64,000 nucleotides of DNA. It comes from Thermobifida fusca NBRC 14071 = JCM 3263. GTDB lineage: Bacteria > Actinomycetota > Actinomycetes > Streptosporangiales > Streptosporangiaceae. The notes beneath the pieces were generated by a model. That model worked only from the letters and a program-made list of their open reading frames with translations. It had not been told where the DNA came from and searched no databases. A program made the position numbers and the translations under genes. The stretch is taken from positions 1-64,000 of the forward strand of contig NZ_BCWB01000037.1 of assembly GCF_001592045.1 (NCBI RefSeq). Direction: 5' to 3'. The first letter of the stretch is position 1; the number at the start of each line of letters is the position of its first letter. Below, one piece after another: positions 44,235-51,680 of this stretch.

Positions 44235-45263
44235 ATGAGACGTCCCATCGAACAACTTCCCAAAGCCCACCTCCACCTGCACTTCACCGGTTCGATGCGG
44301 CATTCCACCCTGATCGAGCTGGCAGCCAAGCACGGGGTGCACCTGCCGCACGCGCTGGTCGAGGAGTGGCCGCCGAAGCTGCGTGCCACCGACGAACGGG
44401 GCTGGTTCCGCTTCCAGCGGCTCTACGACATCGCCCGTTCGGTGCTGCAAACCCCCGACGACCTGTACCGGCTGCTGCGGGAGACCGCCGAGGACGAGCG
44501 GGCTGCCGGTGCCGGCTGGCTGGAGATCCAGGTGGATCCCAGCGGGTATGCGTCCCGTTTCGGTGGTCTGACCGCCACGCTCGAGTTGATCCTGGACGCC
44601 GCGCAGGTTGCGGAGGCGGCGACCGGGGTGGGGATCGGGGTGATGGTGGCGGCCAACCGGACCAAGCATCCGCTGGACGCCAAGACCCTGGCCCGGCTGG
44701 CGGTCCAGTACGCGGGCCGCGGGGTCGTGTCTTTCGGGTTGAACAATGACGAGCGGCGCGGGCGGGCCCTGGATTTCGAGGGCGCGTTCCGGATTGCGCG
44801 CCGGGCCGACCTGCTGCTGGCGCCGCACGGCGGGGAGTTGAGCGGGCCGCGGAGTGTGCGCGAGTGCCTGGACATGCTGCAGGCCGACCGCATCGGGCAC
44901 GGGGTGCGCGCGGTCGAAGACCCTGTCCTGGTGGAGCGGCTGGCCGCGCAGGAGGTGACCCTCGAAGTGTGTCCGACCTCGAACGTCAGTCTCGGGGTGG
45001 TCGACGAGCTCGAGGAGGTCCCGCTTCGCCGGTTGTTCGACGCGGGGGTGCCGGTCGCGCTCGGCGCCGACGACCCGCTGCTGTTCGGTCCCCGGCTGGC
45101 CGAGCAGTACCACATCGCCCGGGAGGTCTTCGGCTTCTCTGATGCGGAGCTGGCCGAACTGGCCCGGATGTCGATCCGCGCGTCCGGTGCCCCGGAGGCG
45201 CGGAAGAAGGAGATGCTCGCCGGAGTGGACGCCTGGCTGGCAGCCCCGCCCGCCCGCTCCTAG
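44235..45263 (+). CDS. Adenosine deaminase family protein
   Basis: A zinc hydrolase converting adenosine (or a related purine) to inosine. The metal motif HLHLHFTGSM is near residue 14 from the ATG at 44235; LAPHGGEL, RIGHGVRA, CPTSNVSLG and the zinc-binding LGADDPLLFG follow in order. At 342 residues it is of family length. A TTG ten codons earlier is possible, but MRRPIEQLPKAHLHLH is the usual start. It shows no close ribosome-binding site, so it may be leaderless. Related family members act on adenine or 6-aminodeoxyfutalosine, so the exact substrate is uncertain. Confidence 0.85.
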   Translation: MRRPIEQLPKAHLHLHFTGSMRHSTLIELAAKHGVHLPHALVEEWPPKLRATDERGWFRFQRLYDIARSVLQTPDDLYRLLRETAEDERAAGAGWLEIQVDPSGYASRFGGLTATLELILDAAQVAEAATGVGIGVMVAANRTKHPLDAKTLARLAVQYAGRGVVSFGLNNDERRGRALDFEGAFRIARRADLLLAPHGGELSGPRSVRECLDMLQADRIGHGVRAVEDPVLVERLAAQEVTLEVCPTSNVSLGVVDELEEVPLRRLFDAGVPVALGADDPLLFGPRLAEQYHIAREVFGFSDAELAELARMSIRASGAPEARKKEMLAGVDAWLAAPPARS

Positions 45264-45298
45264 GCCCTGCGGGTGAGGCTGCCGGCCGGGCCCTCTCC

Positions 45299-45913
45299 TC
45301 AGGCTGTGGACAGCACGAGTTGGCCGAGCCCTTGGACCACCATGACCAGGCCGGCGAGGAAGAACAGGGTGGCCGCCCCGATCCGGATGACGTGCTCTGG
45401 AAGCTTCTTCCCCAGCAGCGCGCCGAGCGCGATCCCGAGAGCGTCCGCCGCGACCATGCCCACGGTGGAGCCGATCCACACCGCCAGCCACGACAGGGGG
45501 ATGCCCACGTGGTCTGCGCCGACGGTGACCGTGGCGAGCATGGTCTTGTCGCCGAGTTCGGCGAGGAAGAAGATCATGGCCACGGTGAGGAACACGGAAC
45601 GGGTGGGCCGCGTGGCCGCGCGTGCTTCGTCAGCGTCGGTGAGTTCGTCGCCGCGGAGGGTCCACACTCCGAAGCCGAGGAAAGCCAGGCCGGCGATGAG
45701 GGACAGCCAGTCGTGGGGCAGGGCCATGCCCAGGATCTCGGCGAGCAGCACGCTGATGCCGTGGACGACGACCGTGGCCGCGGTGATCCCCAGTAGGACG
45801 GTGCGGATCCGGTAGCGGCTGGCCAAGGACATCGCCACCAATTGGGTTTTGTCCCCCATTTCGGCGACGAGGACCACGGCCGTGCTCATGCCCAGAGCAC
45901 CGAGAAAAGCCAT
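45299..45913 (-). CDS. GDT1/TMEM165 (UPF0016) family cation transporter, probably Mn2+ exporter
   Basis: A 204-residue membrane protein with six predicted helices in two homologous halves. Each carries the family signature: EMGDKTQL near residue 18 and ELGDKTML near residue 119. Family members move Mn2+ or Ca2+, and bacterial ones (MneA) export Mn2+. A candidate Mn2+ riboswitch precedes it, which supports an Mn2+ role. GAGGGG (45927-45922) is the ribosome-binding site, nine bases before the ATG. It is convergent with the deaminase gene. Confidence 0.88.
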   Translation of the reverse strand: MAFLGALGMSTAVVLVAEMGDKTQLVAMSLASRYRIRTVLLGITAATVVVHGISVLLAEILGMALPHDWLSLIAGLAFLGFGVWTLRGDELTDADEARAATRPTRSVFLTVAMIFFLAELGDKTMLATVTVGADHVGIPLSWLAVWIGSTVGMVAADALGIALGALLGKKLPEHVIRIGAATLFFLAGLVMVVQGLGQLVLSTA

Positions 45914-45990
45914 TAATTCCGCCCCTCATTTTTATTTTCGGGAAGAAGAAAGGTGAATACCGCTCTTCATCCCGAAAACACCCGAGCATT

Positions 45991-46091
45991 CGAGGGGTTT
46001 GTCCGCTGGAATATACACCCGCGTGATCCAGGCCACTCCTGGTGAGAGCCGGTGGAGTGCCCACGCAGCGCAAGGACTACTCCCCTCTGCA
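45991..46091 (-). promoter_or_regulatory. Candidate yybP-ykoY (Mn2+) riboswitch
   Basis: The minus-strand leader has GAGGGGAGTAG (46087-46077), matching the conserved 5' GGGGAGUAG box. About 80 nt later CCCCTC (45998-45993) closes a P1 stem with GAGGGG. Between them GCGTG/CACGC and ACTCC/GGAGT pair, and ACCGGC is present. The 3' side of the internal loop (GCGGACAAA) is not a clean consensus match. Its position directly after a promoter and before a UPF0016 gene is the typical context. Confidence 0.5.
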
Positions 46092-46099
46092 CGGCATCC

Positions 46100-46128
46100 A
46101 CCGTAGTGAAGAGAATTCGAGAGGGCAA
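46100..46128 (-). promoter_or_regulatory. Promoter of the UPF0016 transporter gene
   Basis: TTGCCC (46128-46123) and TACGGT (46105-46100) on the minus strand with a 17-bp spacer. The predicted start falls at about 46093, right at the 5' end of the candidate aptamer. Confidence 0.55.
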
Positions 46129-46432
46129 TTCATTGGAATGGCTTTTTTAAATCGGGCCCCAGGCAAACAAAAGAGTTCGGTGCGCCTTATTTTTCTTTTG
46201 GCTCAGGCCAAGAGATGTGTTGGTTTTATCGCCCGTGGTCGGGGGGTGCAGCGGGGGCGCGGAGGCGGTCTGCTTTCTGTCCGCGGCAGGGCAGGGGGTG
46301 TCCTGGGGTCAGGGGAAGACCACGGCGGGAAAAGGCCGCGGAGCAGAAAGCCTCGAGGGGGAAGTGTCCGCGGGCAGTCAGGAGCGGCCTGGCGGCGCGC
46401 TGCCGCGTCCGCCTGGCCGCGGTGCTCCCCGT
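46129..46432. other. Intergenic region between transporter promoter and murB
   Basis: About 300 bp. The left part is AT-richer around 46140-46200 and the rest is G-rich. No coding, RNA or terminator signal was found. It separates the murB stop from the transporter promoter. Confidence 0.5.
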
Positions 46433-47503
46433 TCAGAGGGTGACGCCGATCATGACCGGCTCGTTGACCAGCGTGATCCCGAATACGCGGGCCACGCCCG
46501 CGCGCACTTCACGCGCCAGGGCCAGCAGGTCGGCGGTGGTGGCGCCGCCCCGGTTGGTCAACGCCAGCGTGTGCTTGGTGGAGATGCCCACCGGTCCGGT
46601 GCCGTACCCCTTGGGGAAGCCCGCGCGTTCGATCAGCCAGGCGGCCGACGTCTTCACGCGGCCGTCGCCATCCGGGTAGGCGGGTGGGGTCACCTCCGGA
46701 CCGAGCACTTCCGCGACCCGCTGGGTGAACCGAGCGAACTCGTCGGCGGACAGGATCGGGTTGGTGAAGAACGATCCTGCGCTGCGCGTGTCCGGGTCCG
46801 CAGGGTCGAGCACCATGCCTTTGCTGCGGCGCAGGGACAGCACGGCGTCGCGGACGTCCGCGAGCGGTACCTGGTCGCCTTGGGAAACGCCGAGGCTGCG
46901 GGCTAGTTCGGCGTACCTGATCGGACGGCTCAGCTTCGACCGGGTCAGTTCGAAGACCACGTCGCACACCACGTAGCGGTCGCGGCCCTTGAAGATGCTG
47001 GTGCGGTAGGCGAACCCGCACTCCGCGGCCGAGAGCACTCTGGTGCGGTCTGCTGCGCGGTCGTAGACCGTGACTTCGACCACGGTCTGGCTGATGTCCT
47101 GGCCGTAGGCGCCCACGTTCTGGATGGGGGTGGCGCCGACCCGGCCGGGGATACCGGAGAGGGCTTCCACTCCGGACAGTCCCTCGTCTACACAGCGGGC
47201 GACGAAGGAGTCCCATTCCATCCCGGCGTCAACGCGCACGCGGACGACGGTGTCGTCGACTTCGGTGTAGGAGAGGTCGGAGGAGTCCACCTGGATCACT
47301 GTGCCCGCGAACCCTTCGTCGGCCACCACCAGGTTGCTGCCGCCGCCCAGCACGAGCAGCGGGTCGCCGCTGCGGTCGACGTCCCGCACGGTCGCGATCA
47401 GTTCGTCGGTGCTGGCCACGGAGCAGAAGCGTGCGGCGGGGCCGCCCAGCCCGAGCGTGGTGTAGTCGGCGAGCGGCACGTTGCGGGCGAAGCTGGTGGT
47501 CAC
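46433..47503 (-). CDS. murB: UDP-N-acetylenolpyruvoylglucosamine reductase
   Basis: Reduces UDP-GlcNAc-enolpyruvate to UDP-MurNAc with NADPH and FAD. The GTG at 47503 (VTTSFARNVPLADYTTLG) with GAGG upstream gives 356 residues. Motifs are LLVLGGGSNLVVAD (FAD), GIPGRVGATPIQNVGAYGQD, the catalytic Ser in RSAGSFFTNPI, and the C-terminal Glu in VNEPVMIGV. It is a type I MurB. It lies 74 bases downstream of the MaoC-type gene. Confidence 0.96.
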   Translation of the reverse strand: MTTSFARNVPLADYTTLGLGGPAARFCSVASTDELIATVRDVDRSGDPLLVLGGGSNLVVADEGFAGTVIQVDSSDLSYTEVDDTVVRVRVDAGMEWDSFVARCVDEGLSGVEALSGIPGRVGATPIQNVGAYGQDISQTVVEVTVYDRAADRTRVLSAAECGFAYRTSIFKGRDRYVVCDVVFELTRSKLSRPIRYAELARSLGVSQGDQVPLADVRDAVLSLRRSKGMVLDPADPDTRSAGSFFTNPILSADEFARFTQRVAEVLGPEVTPPAYPDGDGRVKTSAAWLIERAGFPKGYGTGPVGISTKHTLALTNRGGATTADLLALAREVRAGVARVFGITLVNEPVMIGVTL

Positions 47504-47577
47504 GGGTGGCACCTCTGTGGGTCTGGGAGCGGAAACCTCCTGTGCCGCAGCCTGGTGCGGCACAGGGCCCGGAACAG

Positions 47578-48003
47578 TCAGGGCAGGCGCACCACGGCGG
47601 TGGAGCGCGCCAGGACCTTGGCGCCGGCGGAACGGGCGGTGATGGTGACGACAACCTGGTTGTCGTCGAGCTTCTTCGTGACGGTTCCGCCGACCACGAG
47701 TTCGGCTCCCTCGTCGTCGTCCGGGACGACGACAGGAGCGGAGAAGCGGACCCCGTACTCCACCACCGCGCCAGGGTCGCCGACCCAGTCGGTGATGACG
47801 CGGCCGGCCTGGGCCATGGTGAACATGCCGTGCGCGATCACACCGGGCAGTCCCACGTTGCGGGCGACCCGGTCGCTCCAGTGGATGGGGTTGAAGTCGC
47901 CGGAGGCTCCGGCGTAGCGGACGAGGTCGCTGCGACGCACCCGGAACGTCCGCTCGGGCAGTTCCGTGCCCACCTCAACGTCGGCATACCGGACAGTGGT
48001 CAT
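47578..48003 (-). CDS. MaoC-like HotDog dehydratase (HadB-type)
   Basis: A 141-residue single-HotDog hydratase/dehydratase. The active-site motif is YAGASGDFNPIHWSD (Asp and His), followed by GVIAHGMFTMAQAGRV. In related actinobacteria this gene pairs with the UPF0336 gene just upstream, like HadB with HadA of the mycobacterial fatty-acid elongation cycle. Here a role in fatty-acyl or related thioester dehydration is inferred. It lies 16 bases after its partner. Confidence 0.85.
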   Translation of the reverse strand: MTTVRYADVEVGTELPERTFRVRRSDLVRYAGASGDFNPIHWSDRVARNVGLPGVIAHGMFTMAQAGRVITDWVGDPGAVVEYGVRFSAPVVVPDDDEGAELVVGGTVTKKLDDNQVVVTITARSAGAKVLARSTAVVRLP

Positions 48004-48019
48004 CTGGGCTGCTCCTCAC

Positions 48020-48478
48020 TCACGTCCCGGACGGTGCATCGCCGCGTACCACGAGCATGGTGACCGAGGTGACGACGTGTTCCCCGGCCGTGGTGGCGAT
48101 CTCGCTTTCCAAGGTCAGCATCTCGTTGCCGGCCAGGGATTTGATGTCGGTGATCGTGGTGCGGCAGGTCACCACGTCCCCGGCCTGGAGGGGGCGGCTG
48201 TAGCGGAACCGCTGGTCCCCGTGGACCACCCGGGAGAAGTCCAGGGCCAGTTCAGGGTCGGCGATAGCCTGCCCCGCACCTTCCATGCTCAGGATGATGG
48301 GGAAGGTGGGAGGCGCGATGACGTCGGTGTACCCGGCTTCTTTGGCGTGGGCAGGATCGCGGTAGAGCGGGTTCGGGTCCGAGATCGCGTCCGCGAACTC
48401 GCGGATCTTGACCCGGGTCACCTCATAGGGCTCGGGGAGCTCGTATGCCCGTCCCAGATAGTCGCGGTTGATCGCCAT
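48020..48478 (-). CDS. UPF0336/MaoC N-terminal-type dehydratase subunit (HadA-like)
   Basis: A 152-residue HotDog protein starting MAINRDYLGRAYELPEPYEV. It has IREFADAISDPNPLYRDPAH and GYTDVIAPPTFPIILSMEG, the pattern of the UPF0336 family. Such proteins usually lack the full catalytic pair and bind substrate as a heterodimer with the HadB-like neighbour; the arrangement with murB and rpmG is conserved in actinobacteria. A role in acyl dehydration is inferred. Confidence 0.85.
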   Translation of the reverse strand: MAINRDYLGRAYELPEPYEVTRVKIREFADAISDPNPLYRDPAHAKEAGYTDVIAPPTFPIILSMEGAGQAIADPELALDFSRVVHGDQRFRYSRPLQAGDVVTCRTTITDIKSLAGNEMLTLESEIATTAGEHVVTSVTMLVVRGDAPSGT

Positions 48479-48552
48479 CGACGTCCTTCACTTGTCACAC
48501 CGTGGGGTCTCATCATGCCGGGTCGTGCCGGAACTGGGACAGGGCCAACACA

Positions 48553-48592
48553 CCGGTAGCCCAGTGAGCGGGCAGGCTCACTGGGCTACCGG
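48553..48592 (-). terminator. Terminator between rpmG and the dehydratase genes
   Basis: A perfect 17-bp inverted repeat (48553-48569 with 48576-48592) around a GGGCAG loop. One arm is CCGGTAGCCCAGTGAGC. It lies about 100 bases past the rpmG stop. Confidence 0.85.
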
Positions 48593-48690
48593 GAAGTCCA
48601 GACCGCGTCCGGTCGGAATCTGAAGATCCACCACGACCGCTGCTGGGCCGCGCTCCACTGTTGAGCGCTGGCGGCCTGCGGGATATCGAC

Positions 48691-48855
48691 CTAGCGGGTT
48701 TCCCTGTGCTCCCGATGCGTACGGCAGTTGGGGCAGTACTTCCTCAGCTCGAGGCGGTCGGGAGTGTTCCGACGGTTCTTGCGGGTGATGTAGTTGCGGT
48801 GCTTGCACTCCTGGCAGGCCAGGGTGATCTTCGGCCTCACGTCGGTGGCAGCCAC
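48691..48855 (-). CDS. rpmG: 50S ribosomal protein L33
   Basis: A 54-residue L33 read from a GTG at 48855, beginning [20 protein letters not shown] with [20 protein letters not shown]. Both zinc pairs are present (CQEC at 14-17 and CPNC at 41-44), so this is the zinc-binding (C+) form. It lies downstream of tRNA-Met and tRNA-Thr, the usual place in this phylum. Confidence 0.95.
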   Translation of the reverse strand: MAATDVRPKITLACQECKHRNYITRKNRRNTPDRLELRKYCPNCRTHREHRETR

Positions 48856-48938
48856 AGTGGAGTGCCTTTCTCACTGAGCGACAACGGACATTGAAAAAAC
48901 CCGCGTTCGTCCCCGGTTTCCGGGGGTCCCGCAGGTAG

Positions 48939-49011
48939 TAGCGGAGGCCGGACTCGAACCGACGACACAGCGATTATGAGCCGCTTGCTCTACCGACTGA
49001 GCTACTCCGCC
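48939..49011 (-). tRNA. tRNA-Met (CAT anticodon, elongator type)
   Basis: A 73-base cloverleaf. The acceptor GGCGGAG pairs with CTCCGCT (first pair G-U), the anticodon loop CTCATAA gives CAT, and the T arm has GGTTCGAGTCC. The paired first acceptor position argues against an initiator tRNA. The CCA end is not encoded. Confidence 0.95.
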
Positions 49012-49114
49012 TTGAATCGAGAATCCGGTCCACCAGCAGCGACACCGGCTCTTGACCTGGCCGGCGAGTGGCCTGTCTGACGACCGACCACGTGCGTGGA
49101 CCGGACCTCAATCG

Positions 49115-49190
49115 TGGAGCCCCTTTACGGAATCGAACCGTAGACCTTCTCCTTACCATGGAGACGCTCTGCCGACTGAGCTAAAGGGGC
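49115..49190 (-). tRNA. tRNA-Thr (GGT anticodon)
   Basis: A 76-base cloverleaf. The acceptor GCCCCTT pairs with AAGGGGC, the anticodon stem is TCTCC/GGAGA with loop ATGGTAA (GGT), and the T arm has GGTTCGATTCC. Unlike the other three tRNAs in the window it has an encoded CCA. It lies upstream of tRNA-Met and rpmG. Confidence 0.96.
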
Positions 49191-49421
49191 ACGCTCTGTT
49201 GGCTTCCCCCTTTTGGGGTCCGCCCTTCGCGTTGATTCGAATATACATCGCTTCCGGGGTGCTCTGCCAACTCGAAGCCCGGCGCACTGCTCTCGAATCT
49301 CGCCGCGGCCAGGACCCTAGGCGCTGCCCGCCCTCTCCCTTCTCACTATATCCGCAGGTCATCGGACGTGTTACCGGGTCTATGGACCGCTCATCCTGGA
49401 GATCAGGTTCCATCTCGGAGA

Positions 49422-51509
49422 TCAGTGCGGGGTCACCCAGACGTTCGACAGGGCGTCGCGGTGGATCGTCCGGATATCCGCAGGCAGGTTGAGGCGGCGC
49501 AGCGCATCAGGCAGGCGGGTGTCGTGGGTGAAGACCACGAGCTGCCGGTGACGGCCCACCTCCGCCAAGACCGTGGCCAGTCCCTCCACGGTCTCGGTGT
49601 CCATCGCCTGCACCGGGTCGTCGAGCAGCAGGAAACCGAACGGGTTGCCCGGCACCAGGGTGCGGGGCAGGCAGATGGAGAGCGCGAGGGCCTGGAACTC
49701 GCCCTGGCTGAGCAGCCCGGGAGCGCTGTCCGGCCCGTCGATGCCCTCCACGCTCACGTCGACCGCGACGCGGCGCTGTGCTCCCCGGCCCACCAGGCGC
49801 AGCGCTGTCAGGTCGATGTGGCGCTCCTGGCGGAGCTGCGCCCACACCTTCTCGGCGTGGGCGGCCAAGGGAGTGAGCCGTTCCGCGCGCATCTCGCGAG
49901 CGACCGCGGACAGCCAGTCCAGGGCCCGGCGGGCGGGCTCCAAGCGCTGGCGCGCGGTGAGGGCCTCCCGTGCGTCCTCGAGCCAGGCGCCCAACTGTTC
50001 GGCGAGGCCCGCCCAGCCGTCAGTGGGATCGGTGAGCTGCTCGGTGGCGGCCTTGCGCGCGGCGATCGCTGCGGAGCGCAGCCGCCGCCCCACGGTTTCC
50101 AGGTGGTTGGCCAACTGGGTGAGGTCGGTGATCTCCGCCCCGGCCGCCCACTCGGCCCAGATCTGGCCCAGCTCGCTCTCCGGCGGCAGCCACGAGGGCG
50201 GCGGGGCCATGAGGAACCGGGCTTGGTCTCGGGCGGTTTCGGCCCGCTGGTAGGCGTCTGCGGTGCTCGCGGCGATGGGTTCCAGTCGGGCGATCTCCGC
50301 GCGGACGCGGTTGACCCACTCCGGGCCGAGCGCATTGGGGGCGCCGCAGGTCAGGCAGTCGGTTTCAGCGGGGTAGCGCTCGTGGTGGTCCAGTGCCTGG
50401 CGGAGCAGCTCCACCAGGCTGCGTGCCCGGTCCCCTTTGGTCCCCGCGGTCATGGCGAGCTCCATCGCGGCGCCGCGCAGCTCGCTGGCCACGTCGTTGA
50501 TGAGGGAGCGTTCGGGCACTGCGAGACGGCGCAGGCGGCGGAGCACGACCTGCTGGGCAGGGTCGGCGGGCCCTTTGTCGGCGGCGATCGCGGCCAACCG
50601 GTCCAGGTCGAGCGAGGAGGAGGTCAGCAGTTCGACGGCGGTGGCGGCCCGGGGGTCGTTGCTGGCGCGCAGCTGGTCCAGGAGGTAGGGCAGGTCGTGG
50701 GCGGGGCGCTGGGTGGTTTTGGCGAGCCGGTCGCACGCTTTGGCCAGTCGGCGTTCGATCTCGGTGAGTTCGCTCAGTCCGAGCAGCGCGGTCAGCGTAT
50801 CGTAGAGCTCGGCGGAGCGTCCCGTGATGGTGCGACCCAGTTCGTCGTAGGAGAGGAAGGGCCGGTACCGGGCGAGGTCCTCTCCCCAGCCGAGGCTGGC
50901 GAGGCCGCCGACGTCCCCGGTGGGCAGGACTACTTCGCCGCGGGCGGAGCGGACGCTCTCCCCGGTCCACACCCGGGTGACCCGGGTCACTCCTTCCTCG
51001 CCCACCCGCTGCAACTCGACAGTGATTTCCGTCACGTCGTCGCAGTGCAGGTTGCGCCAGCCGTCCCGCCACGCCGTGGGCATGGCTTCCCAGCGGAGGT
51101 TACGGCCGGTAAGAGCGGCCTCTACTGCTTCGGCGAAGCTGGATTTCCCGGATCCGTTGCGGCCCACGATCACGGTGAGGCCGGGGCCGGGCGGGAATTC
51201 GAGGGTGGCGGCGCGGCCGATGCCACGGAAGCCTTGGACACGGACTCGCCTGAGATAGCAGTGCCGGAGGTGCCGCGGCTGCGCCGGCGCCGGTCCGGAG
51301 GACGGGAGGGGGAGGTCGACTTGTTCCCCGCGCAGGCAGGCGGCGAGCGCGTCGTCACCGTGGATGGCGGCGAGGACCCATCGGCGTGCCGTGGGGTCCA
51401 GTGGCGACTGGGCCAACCGCTCCCCTAAGGCGTAGAAGGGGGAGGTTGTCGACCTCGGCTGTGAAGGCTCCGCTGTGAATCCCTGGGAGGTCGTCACCGT
51501 CGTCACCAC
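49422..51509 (-). CDS. SbcC/Rad50-like AAA ATPase with central CxxC, function unknown
   Basis: A 695-residue protein with the split ATPase layout of SMC/Rad50 proteins. An N-terminal module of about 85 residues precedes FRGIGRAATLEF and the Walker A GRNGSGKSS (about residue 115). The middle is Leu/Glu/Arg-rich helical sequence with CLTC at residues 385-388, about half way, like a zinc-hook apex. The signature LLSQGEFQALALS and Walker B FGFLLLDDPVQAMD follow, then VFTHD (H-loop). The GTG at 51509 has GGAG five bases before it. It lies 171 bases after the JetC-like gene, where a JetD nuclease gene would be expected. It has no visible nuclease domain. Confidence 0.8.
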   Translation of the reverse strand: MVTTVTTSQGFTAEPSQPRSTTSPFYALGERLAQSPLDPTARRWVLAAIHGDDALAACLRGEQVDLPLPSSGPAPAQPRHLRHCYLRRVRVQGFRGIGRAATLEFPPGPGLTVIVGRNGSGKSSFAEAVEAALTGRNLRWEAMPTAWRDGWRNLHCDDVTEITVELQRVGEEGVTRVTRVWTGESVRSARGEVVLPTGDVGGLASLGWGEDLARYRPFLSYDELGRTITGRSAELYDTLTALLGLSELTEIERRLAKACDRLAKTTQRPAHDLPYLLDQLRASNDPRAATAVELLTSSSLDLDRLAAIAADKGPADPAQQVVLRRLRRLAVPERSLINDVASELRGAAMELAMTAGTKGDRARSLVELLRQALDHHERYPAETDCLTCGAPNALGPEWVNRVRAEIARLEPIAASTADAYQRAETARDQARFLMAPPPSWLPPESELGQIWAEWAAGAEITDLTQLANHLETVGRRLRSAAIAARKAATEQLTDPTDGWAGLAEQLGAWLEDAREALTARQRLEPARRALDWLSAVAREMRAERLTPLAAHAEKVWAQLRQERHIDLTALRLVGRGAQRRVAVDVSVEGIDGPDSAPGLLSQGEFQALALSICLPRTLVPGNPFGFLLLDDPVQAMDTETVEGLATVLAEVGRHRQLVVFTHDTRLPDALRRLNLPADIRTIHRDALSNVWVTPH

Positions 51510-51680
51510 ACCTGCTCCGTTCGTGGCCTCGCCTGTGCAGATTAGGACATAGCGGGCGAATTTCCCATCGTGCCGCGGCCCCGTGCCCGGGAGCCGGGAC
51601 AGTGGGCGGGAAACGCCCGCGACCCCGACTCCACGATCTTTCGCCCTCGCCCCACCACGGCAGGCAAGAAGCGATCTTTA

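Noticed and set aside
49422-51509. RloC-type anticodon nuclease for the zinc-hook ATPase
   Set aside because: No C-terminal nuclease region is present; the protein ends shortly after the H-loop.
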